In this document: positions 25,696 through 37,618 of the stretch, piece by piece | Numbering within the stretch: the first letter of the stretch is position 1 | Layout: each line of letters starts with the position of its first letter | Assembly: GCA_900753305.1 (NCBI GenBank) | Contig: CAADYR010000047.1 | Span: 1-64,000, forward strand | DNA length: 64,000 nt | Source: Lachnospiraceae bacterium | GTDB lineage: Bacteria; Bacillota; Clostridia; Lachnospirales; Lachnospiraceae | Direction: 5' to 3' | The notes under the pieces: model-generated | The model's database searches: none | What the model was told of the DNA's origin: nothing | What the model saw: the letters and a program-made list of their open reading frames with translations, nothing else | Position numbers and translations under genes: made by a program

Positions 25696-26688
25696 TTACT
25701 CCTGATTCTTTCTGGCGGTAACACTGACCCATTCTCCCTGATAGGTTACTTCCAGTACTTCCAGCCCTGCCGCTTTGACCGCATCTACAACCGTCTGCTC
25801 TTTGTTATCGATAATACCAGACGTAATATAGATACCTCCGGTCTTTAACTGGTTCACAATCACAGGTGTCAAAGGCACTAATACGTCTGCCAGAATATTG
25901 GCAACTACGATATCGTACTTGTTGTACCCTACTTTATCCTGTACAGCCTTATCTGTAATAATATTGCCGATCATCATGTCAAATTTTTCTGCAGGAATAT
26001 GATTTGTCTCCATATTCTCACGGACAGCTTCTACCGCACATGGATCAAGGTCTGTCCCTACTGCATGATGAATACCATACATCAAAGATACAATAGACAG
26101 GATTCCACTTCCGGTTCCAACATCCAGAAGCTCTGTTTCGGGTGTGATATGTTTCTTGAGCTGACGGATACACAACTGTGTCGTCTCATGCATACCTGTT
26201 CCGAAAGCTGTTCCCGGATCAATGTGAAGAATTTTCTTATCCTTATCTTCCGGCTTTACTTCCTCCCATGATGGAATAACCAGCAGATCATCTATGTAGA
26301 ACTGGTGGAAATATTTCTTCCAGTTATTGATCCAGTCAATATCCTCTGTTTCTGACACCATAATGGAACCCTCTCCGATATTCAGGAAAGCTTTCAGATC
26401 ATCCAGTTCTGCTCTCATCCGTGCAACTACAGTATCTGTGTCTACAGACTCTCCAAGAAGCTCCATCGTTCCATCTTCTTTCTCTTCTACGAAGAAGCTC
26501 AGATAAGCAATCCCATCATCCTCTGGTCCATCTGGAAGAATATCTACAAACATCTGCTCCTTTTCAAGAGGAGTCAATGGTACCTTATCCTCAATCTGAG
26601 CACCCTCTAATCCAATATCATACAGAGTGCTGATAATAATATCCTCCGCCTCTGTCGTTGTTTTCACCATAAATTTTTTCCACTTCAT
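25696..26688 (-). CDS. prmA: Ribosomal protein L11 methyltransferase PrmA
   Basis: 330 residues. N-terminal substrate-recognition domain (about 1-120), then the class I SAM-binding fold with ELLDVGTGSGILSI and DLDPCAVEAV, and the catalytic-region ANILADVL. It trimethylates ribosomal protein L11. It is separated from dnaJ by a terminator, so it has its own promoter: TATAAT is visible about 35 nt upstream on the minus strand. Confidence 0.95.
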   Translation of the reverse strand: MKWKKFMVKTTTEAEDIIISTLYDIGLEGAQIEDKVPLTPLEKEQMFVDILPDGPEDDGIAYLSFFVEEKEDGTMELLGESVDTDTVVARMRAELDDLKAFLNIGEGSIMVSETEDIDWINNWKKYFHQFYIDDLLVIPSWEEVKPEDKDKKILHIDPGTAFGTGMHETTQLCIRQLKKHITPETELLDVGTGSGILSIVSLMYGIHHAVGTDLDPCAVEAVRENMETNHIPAEKFDMMIGNIITDKAVQDKVGYNKYDIVVANILADVLVPLTPVIVNQLKTGGIYITSGIIDNKEQTVVDAVKAAGLEVLEVTYQGEWVSVTARKNQE

Positions 26689-26823
26689 AGAACTGTATTC
26701 CTTTCTAAATGCAATTATCTATTATTATAAGATGCCGGAGGCAAAAGCCACCAACTATAATACCAACGGATCGTTTCGCACTATGTGGTATCATTATAAT
26801 GCATAATTATATTTCCGTAAATG

Positions 26824-26848
26824 AAAAAGGGTGTCACTTTGTGACACC
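26824..26848 (-). terminator. Terminator of the heat-shock operon (after dnaJ)
   Basis: Perfect 8-bp stem GGTGTCAC/GTGACACC with a 3-nt loop and then CTTTTTC on the minus strand, about 25 nt past the dnaJ stop. Confidence 0.9.
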
Positions 26849-26872
26849 TCTTCACTTTTACTCCTGAATTGT

Positions 26873-28048
26873 TTATTTAAAAAACTTACGTTTCTTCTTC
26901 TCATCACTGGAATTGGAGTTGTTATTTTTCTCCATATTCTTTACAGCCTCCAGGGAATTACCTGTTTCCTTATCAAACTGCTTCAATAATTCTTTTGCTT
27001 CATTAGAAAGCTTATCAGGAACCTGAACTACCAGTGTTACATAATGATCACCACGAACATCCTTATTTCTAAGTGACGGCACACCCTTACCACGTAATCT
27101 GATACGGGTATCTGTTTGTGTTCCTGCCTTCACATCATATACTACCTTACCATCTACTGTATCAATGAGAATTTCACCGCCCAAAGCTGCTACTGCAAAA
27201 GATACAGGAACCGTTGAGAAGATATTCATATCCTGTCTCTGGAAGATTGGATGTCTGTCTACTACGACCTCAACTAATAAGTCTCCTCTAGGTCCGCCGT
27301 TTACACCAGGCTCACCCTTGTCTCTGATACGCACGCTCTGTCCGTTATCAATACCTGCCGGAATAGATACCTGAATCTTTTTACGGCTTGAAATATATCC
27401 ACTGCCGTGACAATCCGGACACTTCTCTTTAATTGTCTTACCTGTACCACCACAATCCGGGCACACCTGCGAATTACGAATTGTACCAAATGGAGTAGAA
27501 TGCTGTGTCACTACCTGACCACGGCCTCCACATTTACGACAGGTTTCCGGTGAAGTACCAGGCTTTGCACCACTGCCATTACATGTTTTACAGGTATCTT
27601 TCAGATTCAGATCCAATTCTTTATCTACACCAAATACAGCCTGCTCAAAGGAAATGCGCACGCTGGTTCGTAGATTAGCGCCCTTCATAGGACCGTTATT
27701 TCTTGCGCCGCCTCTGCTTCCGCCGCCAAAGAAATCACCAAAAATATCACCAAAAATATCTGAGAAGTCAGCTCCACTGAAGTCGAAGCCACCGAAGCCA
27801 CCTCCGGCTCCTCCTCCTTCAAAAGCAGAATGTCCAAATTGGTCATACTGGCGTCTCTTATCTGGGTCGCTTAATACTGCATACGCCTCGGAAGCCTCTT
27901 TGAACTTCTTCTCTGCTTCCTTATCACCCGGATTCATATCAGGATGATATTTCTTGGCAAGCTGTCTATATGCCTTTTTGATTGTGGCATCATCTGCGCC
28001 TTTATCAACGCCTAATACCTCATAATAGTCTCTCTTCTGCTCTGCCAT
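26873..28048 (-). CDS. dnaJ: Chaperone protein DnaJ
   Basis: 391 residues. J domain with HPD ([10 protein letters not shown]), Gly/Phe-rich linker (about 75-115), four zinc-binding CxxCxGxG repeats ([32 protein letters not shown]) and C-terminal substrate-binding domains. A charged Asn/Ser/Lys-rich tail ends the protein. Co-chaperone that stimulates DnaK ATPase. Last gene of hrcA-grpE-dnaK-dnaJ. Confidence 0.97.
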   Translation of the reverse strand: MAEQKRDYYEVLGVDKGADDATIKKAYRQLAKKYHPDMNPGDKEAEKKFKEASEAYAVLSDPDKRRQYDQFGHSAFEGGGAGGGFGGFDFSGADFSDIFGDIFGDFFGGGSRGGARNNGPMKGANLRTSVRISFEQAVFGVDKELDLNLKDTCKTCNGSGAKPGTSPETCRKCGGRGQVVTQHSTPFGTIRNSQVCPDCGGTGKTIKEKCPDCHGSGYISSRKKIQVSIPAGIDNGQSVRIRDKGEPGVNGGPRGDLLVEVVVDRHPIFQRQDMNIFSTVPVSFAVAALGGEILIDTVDGKVVYDVKAGTQTDTRIRLRGKGVPSLRNKDVRGDHYVTLVVQVPDKLSNEAKELLKQFDKETGNSLEAVKNMEKNNNSNSSDEKKKRKFFK

Positions 28049-28087
28049 GTTAATTACTCATGCCTTTCTACATCTATTGAATGAATC

Positions 28088-28115
28088 GGAGAAATGCCCT
28101 TGCGGGCATTTCTCC
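28088..28115 (-). repeat. Intercistronic hairpin between dnaK and dnaJ
   Basis: Perfect 12-bp stem GGAGAAATGCCC/GGGCATTTCTCC with a 4-nt loop and no U-run. It sits 22 nt after the dnaK stop. It more likely stabilises or processes the mRNA (uneven dnaK/dnaJ levels) than terminates it, though partial termination is possible. Confidence 0.7.
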
Positions 28116-28136
28116 TGTGCATAACACCTATATATC

Positions 28137-30026
<1,890 letters not shown>

Positions 30027-30056
30027 CTATATCACTATGATTTTCTATTACAATAT

Positions 30057-30716
30057 TTATTGAACTACTGCTACCATGCTGTGTCTTACGACCGTATCAC
30101 GGTAGGTATAGCCTTTCTGTAACTCCTGTGCAATGATACCTGATTCGTATTCATCGCTCTCCACCTGCATTACTGCATTGTGAAGGTTGGGATCAAATTC
30201 GCAGCCAACAGCTTCGATCGGCTTAACTTCCAGCTTATCAAGTTCTGCCATAAGCTGTTTGTATACCATAGCCATTCCTTCTGCAAAAGGCTGTTTCTTC
30301 TCTTCTTCACTCAGTCCTGCCAGACCTCTTTCAAAATTATCAACGACTGGAAGAATCTTTTCGATCACACTCTTGGCACCGGTCTCGAACATCGCTGTCT
30401 TTTCCTTATCGGTACGTTTTCTGAAGTTCTCGAATTCTGCCATCTGGCGCTTTACTCTGTCTTCCAGTTCATCGACTCTATCCTGAAGCTTGTTATCCTT
30501 CTTGCCGAAGAAAGATTTCTTTTTATCGGATTTGTCATCTTTGTTATCAGCATCTTCTTTCGCTGCATCTGCTGTCTGTTCCTGTTCTGTATTCTCCTGT
30601 GCTGCGTCTGTCTGCTGTTCTTTGTCTTCTGTCTGAGGTTCTGTCTGGGTTTCTTTCTGGGTGGTGTCCTCTTGCTCGAGGTCTTCATTTAAATTCTTTT
30701 CTTTATTGTCCTCCAC
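30057..30716 (-). CDS. grpE: Nucleotide exchange factor GrpE
   Basis: 219 residues. A long N-terminal region rich in Glu, Gln, Thr, Asp and Lys (1-75), a coiled coil (about 80-125: RVDELEDRVKRQMAEFENFRK) and the C-terminal beta domain with NLHNAVMQVES and GYTYRDTVVRHSMVAV. The start appears to be GTG at 30716; no in-frame ATG fits. It releases ADP from DnaK. Located between hrcA and dnaK. Confidence 0.95.
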   Translation of the reverse strand: MEDNKEKNLNEDLEQEDTTQKETQTEPQTEDKEQQTDAAQENTEQEQTADAAKEDADNKDDKSDKKKSFFGKKDNKLQDRVDELEDRVKRQMAEFENFRKRTDKEKTAMFETGAKSVIEKILPVVDNFERGLAGLSEEEKKQPFAEGMAMVYKQLMAELDKLEVKPIEAVGCEFDPNLHNAVMQVESDEYESGIIAQELQKGYTYRDTVVRHSMVAVVQ

Positions 30717-30752
30717 TCTTACTCGTCTTCCTTTCTATCTGTTTTATCTATT

Positions 30753-31829
30753 CTATGTTGTTTCCTTATCATCATCTTTTTTATAGATAGTATCCAACTG
30801 ACTCTTGAGAGTCGTCAGAGTATTGATTACCTTATCATAATCCATTCGTCTGGGTCCGATGATTCCTATCGTTCCTTTGACACCCTCTTCGAGTTCATAA
30901 GTTGCTGTGACTACGCTGCAGTCTTTCATGGTCTGAACCGGTGTCTCATTACCGATATACACCTGGATTCCGGTGTTATTCTCATCTGTCATGGAATCCT
31001 GTACCAGCTCTGTCAGCATCTGTTTTTCTTCAAGAGTGTTGATCAGTTCGCTTGCTCTCTGATTATCAGAAAGCTCCGGATATTTGAAAATGTTATTTGC
31101 TCCGCTGGTATATATCTCAATGTCATCATTTTCTCTGATCACGGCTGCTACCGCATCCATCACTTCTGCAATAATGCCATCATAGATACCCGCCTGTTGC
31201 TTGAGCTTCGTGATCATCGCCAGATTGATATCTTCTATCGGAAGTCCGTTCAAATTGGTATTCAGCAGAATATTCAGCTTCAACAATGTCTCATCATCCA
31301 GTGATTCTTCTACATGGATCATGTTGTTCTTGATCACATTGCCTTCTACTACGATGGTCGCCAGTAACTGTCCGACATCAACTCTGGATAATTGCAAGAA
31401 CTTGATCTTGTTCCCCTTCACCTGGGGTGCGGTTACCAGTGTGGCATAATTCGTATTAACTGCGAGCATCTTCGCCATCTGCTTCAGGATGGATTCCATC
31501 TTGTCTTCTTTCTCAAGGAGCATCTGATGCATCTCCTTGACTTCCTGTGTTGCATGATCGAGCTTCTCCTCTTTCTCTGCAAGCATCTGGTCTACGTATA
31601 ATCGGTAGCCCTTATCGGAAGGAATCCTGCCTGCGGAGGTATGTGGCTGTACAATATAGCCTAACTCCTCCAGATCAGCCATCTCATTTCTTATGGTCGC
31701 AGAACTTAAATTCAGATCCGTATACTTGGAAATCGTTCTGCTGCCGACCGGCTCCCCTGTCTCCAGGTAGTTTCTGATGATTGCCTGCAGAATCTTCAAT
31801 TTTCTCTCATCCAAATCCAATCCTGCCAC
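30753..31829 (-). CDS. hrcA: Heat-inducible transcription repressor HrcA
   Basis: 358 residues. N-terminal winged helix (VGSRTISKYTDLNLSSATIRN) typical of HrcA, then a GAF-like dimer domain and the C-terminal GVKGTIGIIGPRRMDYDKV. The start is uncertain: GTG at 31829 lies almost on top of the AAAGGAG site, and an in-frame TTG 9 nt further in has better spacing. It represses the operon by binding CIRCE, which is present upstream, so it is autoregulated. Confidence 0.95.
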   Translation of the reverse strand: MAGLDLDERKLKILQAIIRNYLETGEPVGSRTISKYTDLNLSSATIRNEMADLEELGYIVQPHTSAGRIPSDKGYRLYVDQMLAEKEEKLDHATQEVKEMHQMLLEKEDKMESILKQMAKMLAVNTNYATLVTAPQVKGNKIKFLQLSRVDVGQLLATIVVEGNVIKNNMIHVEESLDDETLLKLNILLNTNLNGLPIEDINLAMITKLKQQAGIYDGIIAEVMDAVAAVIRENDDIEIYTSGANNIFKYPELSDNQRASELINTLEEKQMLTELVQDSMTDENNTGIQVYIGNETPVQTMKDCSVVTATYELEEGVKGTIGIIGPRRMDYDKVINTLTTLKSQLDTIYKKDDDKETT

Positions 31830-31881
31830 GCTCCTTTCATGAAACTTATCATCGCCATATTTGATTGGCTGTTGAGATTTG

Positions 31882-31951
31882 TTAGCACTCGTTTAAGTGG
31901 AGTGCTAATATCTTCATATAATAAGTTACTACTTATCGTTTTTCTTGTCAA
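31882..31951 (-). promoter_or_regulatory. CIRCE operator and promoter of the hrcA operon
   Basis: Perfect CIRCE: TTAGCACTC (31882-31890), N9, GAGTGCTAA (31900-31908). Upstream on the minus strand are TTGACA (31946-31951) and TAACTT (31923-31928) at 17-nt spacing, placing CIRCE at the transcript start where HrcA binds. Confidence 0.95.
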
Positions 31952-31988
31952 CAATCTTTTCCAATAATATTTATAAAAAAAGCCTAAA

Positions 31989-32798
31989 CTATTTATGAAA
32001 GCGTAATTGCCAGAATGCCACTGCACTTGCGGCTGCCACATTCAGGGAATCTACTCCACATGCCATGGGAATCCGTACTGTATAATCACAGCCCTCTATT
32101 GTAGAGGAAGCAAGACCATCTCCTTCTGTTCCAAGTACGATCGCAAGCTTCTCTTCCTTTTCCAATGCAGGATCATCTATTGATACAGAATCATCTCTCA
32201 GTGCCATAGCTGCTGTCTTGAAACCAAGCCTTCTTATAGAATCCAGTCCATCCTGATCCAGATATGTCCATGGAATCTGAAATACTGTTCCCATGCTGAC
32301 ACGTATTGCCCTTCTATATAAAGGATCACTGCATGCAGAGGTCAGAAGTACTGCATCCATTTGCAGGGCTGCTGCGGAACGGAATATGGCTCCGATATTT
32401 GTAGGATTCACTACATCCTCCAATACTGCAACCCGGTGTGCATTCTGACATATTTCCTGTACTGTGGGAAGCTCCGGCCGGTACATGGCACAAAGCATTC
32501 CTCTTGTAAGGGCAAAGCCTGTCAGTTTCGTCAGAACTTCATATTCTGCTGTGTATACAGGAATTGCCCCGCAGCGGTTAATAATGTCTTTTGCTGCACC
32601 TTCCAGATGTCTGTGCTCACACAGACAGGATATCGGCATGCAGCCTGCATCCAGCGCCCGCTCAATGACTCTTGGGCTTTCTGCGATGAAGATTCCCGGC
32701 TTTGGTTCATACAGATGCCGTAATTGTGTCTCATTCAGTCTGGCATACACGTCCAGTTCAGAACTCTCCAGATCTGTAATTTCTATGATATCTGCCAT
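31989..32798 (-). CDS. TrmH/SpoU-family RNA 2'-O-methyltransferase
   Basis: About 269 residues from the chosen start at 32798; a start at 32825 has no binding site. The N-terminal substrate-binding domain (about 25-105) is followed by SPOUT motifs NPTNIGAIFRSA, LGTEGDGL and IPMACGVDSLNVAAAS. It methylates ribose 2'-OH in tRNA or rRNA; the exact target cannot be told from the sequence. It is transcribed toward the heat-shock operon. Confidence 0.9.
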   Translation of the reverse strand: MADIIEITDLESSELDVYARLNETQLRHLYEPKPGIFIAESPRVIERALDAGCMPISCLCEHRHLEGAAKDIINRCGAIPVYTAEYEVLTKLTGFALTRGMLCAMYRPELPTVQEICQNAHRVAVLEDVVNPTNIGAIFRSAAALQMDAVLLTSACSDPLYRRAIRVSMGTVFQIPWTYLDQDGLDSIRRLGFKTAAMALRDDSVSIDDPALEKEEKLAIVLGTEGDGLASSTIEGCDYTVRIPMACGVDSLNVAAASAVAFWQLRFHK

Positions 32799-32921
32799 AA
32801 ATGATACCTGTACCTTTCTACTCATATACGGCTATTGTAGCACACCGATCACTACAGAGTCTATGATGCCAACGGATTGTTCCAAGGTCTTGCCCCCATT
32901 TATGAGCAAGCTCATGTGTGT

Positions 32922-34259
32922 TTAGACCTTTTGACTCTGGCATCTTTTATATATTACAACAGAGATAACTGCTGCAATGACCTCGGTAACAGGGAATGCG
33001 AGCCATACACCACCTGCTGACTGCAAAATCCTGCTTAAAACAAATGCTATTGGTATAATAAGGAACAGATATCTTGCCAGTGAAATGACAAGTGACGGAG
33101 TACCCTTACCCAGTCCTTCCAGAGCACCCTGACAGGTTACGGAGACTGCTGAAATGATAAATCCAAGACTTATCATGCGCAATGCATCTATTCCTAATAC
33201 TATCGTATCAGGATTTGTTGTGAAAAGGCCAATCAGCCAGCCTGGTACCGCCCAGCACAGAATCGTTCCTGCTGTCATGATCACAACCGCCATAACAAGC
33301 GCTGTATAGAAAATATGTGTCACACGTTTATGCTCTCCTGCGCCGTAATTATAGCCCACCAGCGGACGAATGCCCTGAATGATTCCGCTTACAGGAAGGT
33401 AGATAAAGGACTGCAGCTTATAATATGCGCCAAATACCAGCACGTAGCCCTGTCCGAATACGGAGAGGATGCCATTGATCACTGATAAAAGCACAGAGGA
33501 TAATGCCATGTTCAGGGCAGCAGGTACTCCGACAGAATACAGCCTGCCCGCAATTGCACTGTCCCATTTCACATTTTGCAGATTGATCTTAACAGGAATC
33601 GGACGGCAGAAATAGAAGCCAAAATAGCATAGCAGTGTCAGCACCTGTCCAATGCCTGTCGCCCAGGCTGCACCTGCTGTTTCCATTCTCGGGAAAGGTC
33701 CGATACCAAATATCATAAGCGGATCTAATATAATATTGGCAATAAAACCTACCATCATACTGATCATGGATACCTTCATTCTGCCGACTGCCTGGAATAT
33801 CTTCTCATAGGTGATTCCCACTGTAACAATAGGTGCAAAAGCAAAGGCAATATTGGCATATACGATTCCAAGTCTCAATACTTCACTGTCTGTAGTGAAC
33901 ATACCGAGGAAATGCGGCATGATGATGCGATACACTACGGTAGTGAGAATACCGTGCAATAAGCTGAGCGCTGTTCCAAGTGACGCTGCGATATTAGCCT
34001 TGTCCTTCTCAGCTGCTCCCATATAAAAGGCGATCAATACGTTGATTCCGACTCCAAAGCCTACGGAGACTGCCGTTACTACAAGCTGTGCCGGATAAAC
34101 CAATGACAGAGCGGTCATGGCAGCTTCGCTTACTTTGGCAACGAAATAACTGTCTACTATATTAAACAGTGAATTTACCATCATAGACAGCACCATTGGC
34201 ATGGACATGGAAAACACCAATGGAATTACTTTCTTTTCTTTCATAAACGTCTGATTCAT
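32922..34259 (-). CDS. MATE-family multidrug efflux transporter
   Basis: 445 residues with 12 predicted membrane segments and two similar halves (MVLSMMVNSLFNIVDSYFVAKV and the later PVSGIIQGIRPLVGYNYGA). It exports cationic drugs or metabolites using a Na+ or H+ gradient. It starts about 45 nt downstream of the SulP terminator, so it is a separate unit; no regulator is adjacent. Confidence 0.92.
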   Translation of the reverse strand: MNQTFMKEKKVIPLVFSMSMPMVLSMMVNSLFNIVDSYFVAKVSEAAMTALSLVYPAQLVVTAVSVGFGVGINVLIAFYMGAAEKDKANIAASLGTALSLLHGILTTVVYRIIMPHFLGMFTTDSEVLRLGIVYANIAFAFAPIVTVGITYEKIFQAVGRMKVSMISMMVGFIANIILDPLMIFGIGPFPRMETAGAAWATGIGQVLTLLCYFGFYFCRPIPVKINLQNVKWDSAIAGRLYSVGVPAALNMALSSVLLSVINGILSVFGQGYVLVFGAYYKLQSFIYLPVSGIIQGIRPLVGYNYGAGEHKRVTHIFYTALVMAVVIMTAGTILCWAVPGWLIGLFTTNPDTIVLGIDALRMISLGFIISAVSVTCQGALEGLGKGTPSLVISLARYLFLIIPIAFVLSRILQSAGGVWLAFPVTEVIAAVISVVIYKRCQSQKV

Positions 34260-34302
34260 AAATTTCTCCCTTCTGAATTATCCTGCTTTTCCTATACGCA
34301 GT

Positions 34303-34356
34303 AAAAAAGGACTATAACTCTACTGTTTTTCTCAGAAACAGTAAAATTTATAGTCC
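34303..34356 (-). terminator. Terminator of the SulP operon
   Basis: Two stacked stems on the minus strand, outer GGACTATAA/TTATAGTCC and inner TACTGTTT/AAACAGTA, followed by TTTTTT. One of the strongest terminators in the window. Confidence 0.93.
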
Positions 34357-34423
34357 CATTTAGACAATTTTATGTGCTTTAGTAATATATCATTAAAAAA
34401 CAATTTATGCAAGTAGTATTTTA

Positions 34424-36538
34424 CTATTTATTGCGCAGGGTTATGATCAGTTCATACACTTCCGGGCGTTTCTCTTTCAGGTGTTCATCCAGTATATGCC
34501 TGCGCTCCTTGAAGCGTTCTGCCAGTTCAGGATGTTCCTTGGCAATACGGTCATGCACTTCTTTTCTGTGTGCTTCGATATGCTTTGCCAACGTTTTCTC
34601 ATCCTTGCCGGATATATTGACGATCTCCTTGAGATGTTCTTCCAGATGCTCCAGCCATTCGTCCTCGTCCAGTTCTTCCATATGTGACCACTTGCCATGC
34701 AGCAGGTCTTCCACATCCCCTGTCTTTTTCAACTGTTCGATCTGACGCACGATCTGCTTCTCGATCTGTTCCTCGGATTCAGAGCCAAATGCCCATACGA
34801 ATTCCTGTACTCGATTATCTGCACGTTTTCTGGAAGCACTTCTCTGTTCATTATCCACGCCGCCCTCCAACGGGTAAGGTCTGGTGATTCCCATATCTTT
34901 CAATGCAATATGAATCGTTCTGCGCACACTGCCTTCCTCAATCATATATCCAAGTCCCAGCTTACGAAGCTGTTCATTGAGACTGGCAATATGCTCTGTC
35001 ATATAGAAACGTATTCCATGCTCTTTTAATGACTGATACAGCATACCCAACCTGTCCGCCGCAGTAATGTCCATGCTGCCGATACCACTGGCATCCAATA
35101 TGACTGCCTTGGTATCTGCACTGATATGGTCCTCGATATCTCTTTGCAATACCTGAATATTGGCAAAGAACAGATTGCTGCTGAATCGGTAGATCAGTAC
35201 GCCTGATATGGCATGAATCTGATCACTTTCCTTCAGATCACGGAAATGTCTGTGTCCCGGCTGTATTCCAAGAAAACATCTGGCTGGCTTGGAAGTACGA
35301 ATAATGACTTCTGAAAAAGACAAAATGATACCGATTAATACACCATTGATCGTTCCAAGCAACAATACGCCCAGGAATGCACCCATGAAGATAAAGCATT
35401 CTGTCCTGCTTACTTTCCAGAGTCTTACTGCCAGTTCAAACTCTGTTGCACCAAGCAGTGCGGAAATAACAATTGCCGTCAGCACAGGAATCGGTAAATA
35501 GCCGATAAATCCTGTTGCACACAAAAGCAATACAATCATGTATAAGCCCGCAACAATGCCAGTTAATTGTGTCTTAGCCTGATACTGCTCTCCCATGGCA
35601 GTACGTGACACAGAGCCATTCATGGGGCAGCATCCGGTCAATGCCGCTGCCAGATTGCCCATGGAAAAAGCAAGAATCTCCTGATTATCATTGATCCTAT
35701 AACCGTTCTTCTGTGCGAAGCTGTTCTCGGCAAGAAGTGTCTCTGCCATGATTACGACAGCTACCGACAGACTGATCGTAACCGCATCCTGAATCGGCAC
35801 TGCTGTAAAGTCCGGCAGACTCCATTTAGGCAGACCTGTCTCTACAGAAGCTAATGTCTGTATGCCCCACTCTTCCACAGAAAGCAGCTTCGTCATAATC
35901 GCACCCGCTGCCATAAGCACTACAGCCATTGGAAATTTAGGTGCTGCCTTTTTACAAATGAGAAGAATGGCAAGTGCCAACAGCCCCATTACAACAGAGG
36001 GCAGATTGATAACTGCCGCCGTCTTAATAATATGCTCTGCCAATTCAAAGAATTCTCCGGTTCCTGCAGTTCCACCCATAAGCTTCGGTACCTGTATCAG
36101 GATAATCGTTGTACAGATACCTGTGATAAATCCTCCCATAACCGGTGCGGAGATATAATTGACCAGTTTTCCTGCCTTCATTACATAAAAGGCAAGCAGC
36201 CATAACGCCACGAAGAAGGTAAGCATCTGTACCGCTGCCATTGCCTGACTCGAACCGCTTTCGATACCGAGACTCACCAGAGCAGACCCTATCAATGCCG
36301 CAGGCGCTGCATCCACACCAAAGATAAATTGTGGTGAGGTAGAGAATATTGCAAAAACAAGAATCGGAAATACGGACCCATACAGTCCATACACTGCAGG
36401 CAGCCCGGCAATCTGCGCATATCCCATGGAAATGGGAATAGATACCGCCATAATGATGATTCCTGCCAGGATATCTTTTGCCAGATTCTTCTTATTATAA
36501 TGTCTTATGGTTTGTGCCAGTTTCACACTAATCACCAT
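34424..36538 (-). CDS. SulP-family anion transporter with STAS domain and charged C-terminal extension
   Basis: 704 residues. The transmembrane SulP region (about 20-410) includes ISMGYAQIAGLPAVYGLYG and FGVDAAPAALIGSAL, followed by a cytoplasmic STAS domain (about 435-550; KAVILDASGIGSMDITAADRL). The last 150 residues form a strongly charged, His/Glu/Lys-rich helical tail not usual in SulP proteins. It imports sulfate, bicarbonate or dicarboxylates; substrate unresolved. It lies 18 nt after the broken NSS gene, apparently in the same operon with the MmcQ-MGMT gene. Confidence 0.9.
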   Translation of the reverse strand: MVISVKLAQTIRHYNKKNLAKDILAGIIIMAVSIPISMGYAQIAGLPAVYGLYGSVFPILVFAIFSTSPQFIFGVDAAPAALIGSALVSLGIESGSSQAMAAVQMLTFFVALWLLAFYVMKAGKLVNYISAPVMGGFITGICTTIILIQVPKLMGGTAGTGEFFELAEHIIKTAAVINLPSVVMGLLALAILLICKKAAPKFPMAVVLMAAGAIMTKLLSVEEWGIQTLASVETGLPKWSLPDFTAVPIQDAVTISLSVAVVIMAETLLAENSFAQKNGYRINDNQEILAFSMGNLAAALTGCCPMNGSVSRTAMGEQYQAKTQLTGIVAGLYMIVLLLCATGFIGYLPIPVLTAIVISALLGATEFELAVRLWKVSRTECFIFMGAFLGVLLLGTINGVLIGIILSFSEVIIRTSKPARCFLGIQPGHRHFRDLKESDQIHAISGVLIYRFSSNLFFANIQVLQRDIEDHISADTKAVILDASGIGSMDITAADRLGMLYQSLKEHGIRFYMTEHIASLNEQLRKLGLGYMIEEGSVRRTIHIALKDMGITRPYPLEGGVDNEQRSASRKRADNRVQEFVWAFGSESEEQIEKQIVRQIEQLKKTGDVEDLLHGKWSHMEELDEDEWLEHLEEHLKEIVNISGKDEKTLAKHIEAHRKEVHDRIAKEHPELAERFKERRHILDEHLKEKRPEVYELIITLRNK

Positions 36539-36556
36539 ACCTTTCCCTTTTACCTG

Positions 36557-37618
36557 TTATACCAGCCCCTGAATCAGAATAATCAGAATCAGTACCGGCA
36601 AAACAAACTGAAAATAAGGTTTCAGATATTTTGCAATCTTAATGCCTTCTCCAGTATTTGCTTCTTTCATATAGTTATCAAAGCCCCATCCCCATTTTGT
36701 CACACAAAACAGCAGATAAACAAGAGAACCAAGAGGCAATAACAAATTACTTACAATGAAGTCCTCACTGTCCAGTACATCTCTGCCACCTATCAAATGC
36801 AGATTGCTCCATACATTATAACCAAGCACACAGGGCAGACTTAATACCAGAATGGCAATACAGTTAATCAATGCCGCCTTCTTTCTGCTCCATCCAAACA
36901 TATCCATACAGAAGGACATGATATTCTCAAATACTGCAATTACCGTAGAGAAACTTGCAAAAGTCATAAACAGGAAGAATAATGATCCCCATATTCTTCC
37001 GCCTGTCATATTGACAAAGACATTCGGCAGCGTAATAAAAATAAGACTTGGACCTGCACCAACTTCTACCCCATAACTGAAACATGCCGGAAAAATAATC
37101 AGACCTGACATAATCGCTACAAAAGTATCCAGCGCACAGATACGCACACCTTCGCCTGCTCCCGGCAAAACAAAGCTATGTACAGCCAGTACAATGATCA
37201 GCACAAGCAGTGCACTCATCATGCCTTTGCTGATCTTCTCCAGACCGTTCTGCAGTCCCTGACTGCATACCAGAAAGCCTGCTACAACCGTCAGAATCAT
37301 CCAGAAAGCCATCTGTACCGGATCCGCCAGAAGATTAGCAAACACATTTCCCGTCTCATCTGCCGTCATACCGGATACAAAACTGCCGGATATAAATTTA
37401 TAGAAATAAGTAACCATCCAGCCCGAAACCGTTGTATAGTACATCATCAGCATATAGCAGCCCGCGATTGCAAACCATCCGTGAATATGCCACTTACTCC
37501 CCGGCTTTTCCAATGCCTGATAACCCTGTACGGCACTCTTACGGCTTGCACGTCCTACCGCCAGCTCCATGGTGAGTACCGGTAATCCCTATCTTGATTT
37601 AAATGATTCTCGTTTCAT
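36557..37618 (-). pseudogene. Na+-dependent (NSS family) amino acid transporter, TM1 region deleted
   Basis: The intact part (337 codons from 37570) shows a bacterial NSS transporter from TM2 onward (ELAVGRASRKSAVQG, YFYKFISG, MNALINCIAIL-like core). Upstream, an ATG at 37618 overlaps the TGA of the MmcQ-MGMT gene (ATGA) and encodes MKRESFKSR, the usual N-terminus, but TAG follows at 37589. GLPVLT then continues straight into TM2. So roughly 45 residues, including TM1 with Na+ and substrate ligands, are missing and the frame is interrupted. Translation from 37570 could only give a TM1-less, presumably non-functional protein. Confidence 0.88.
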
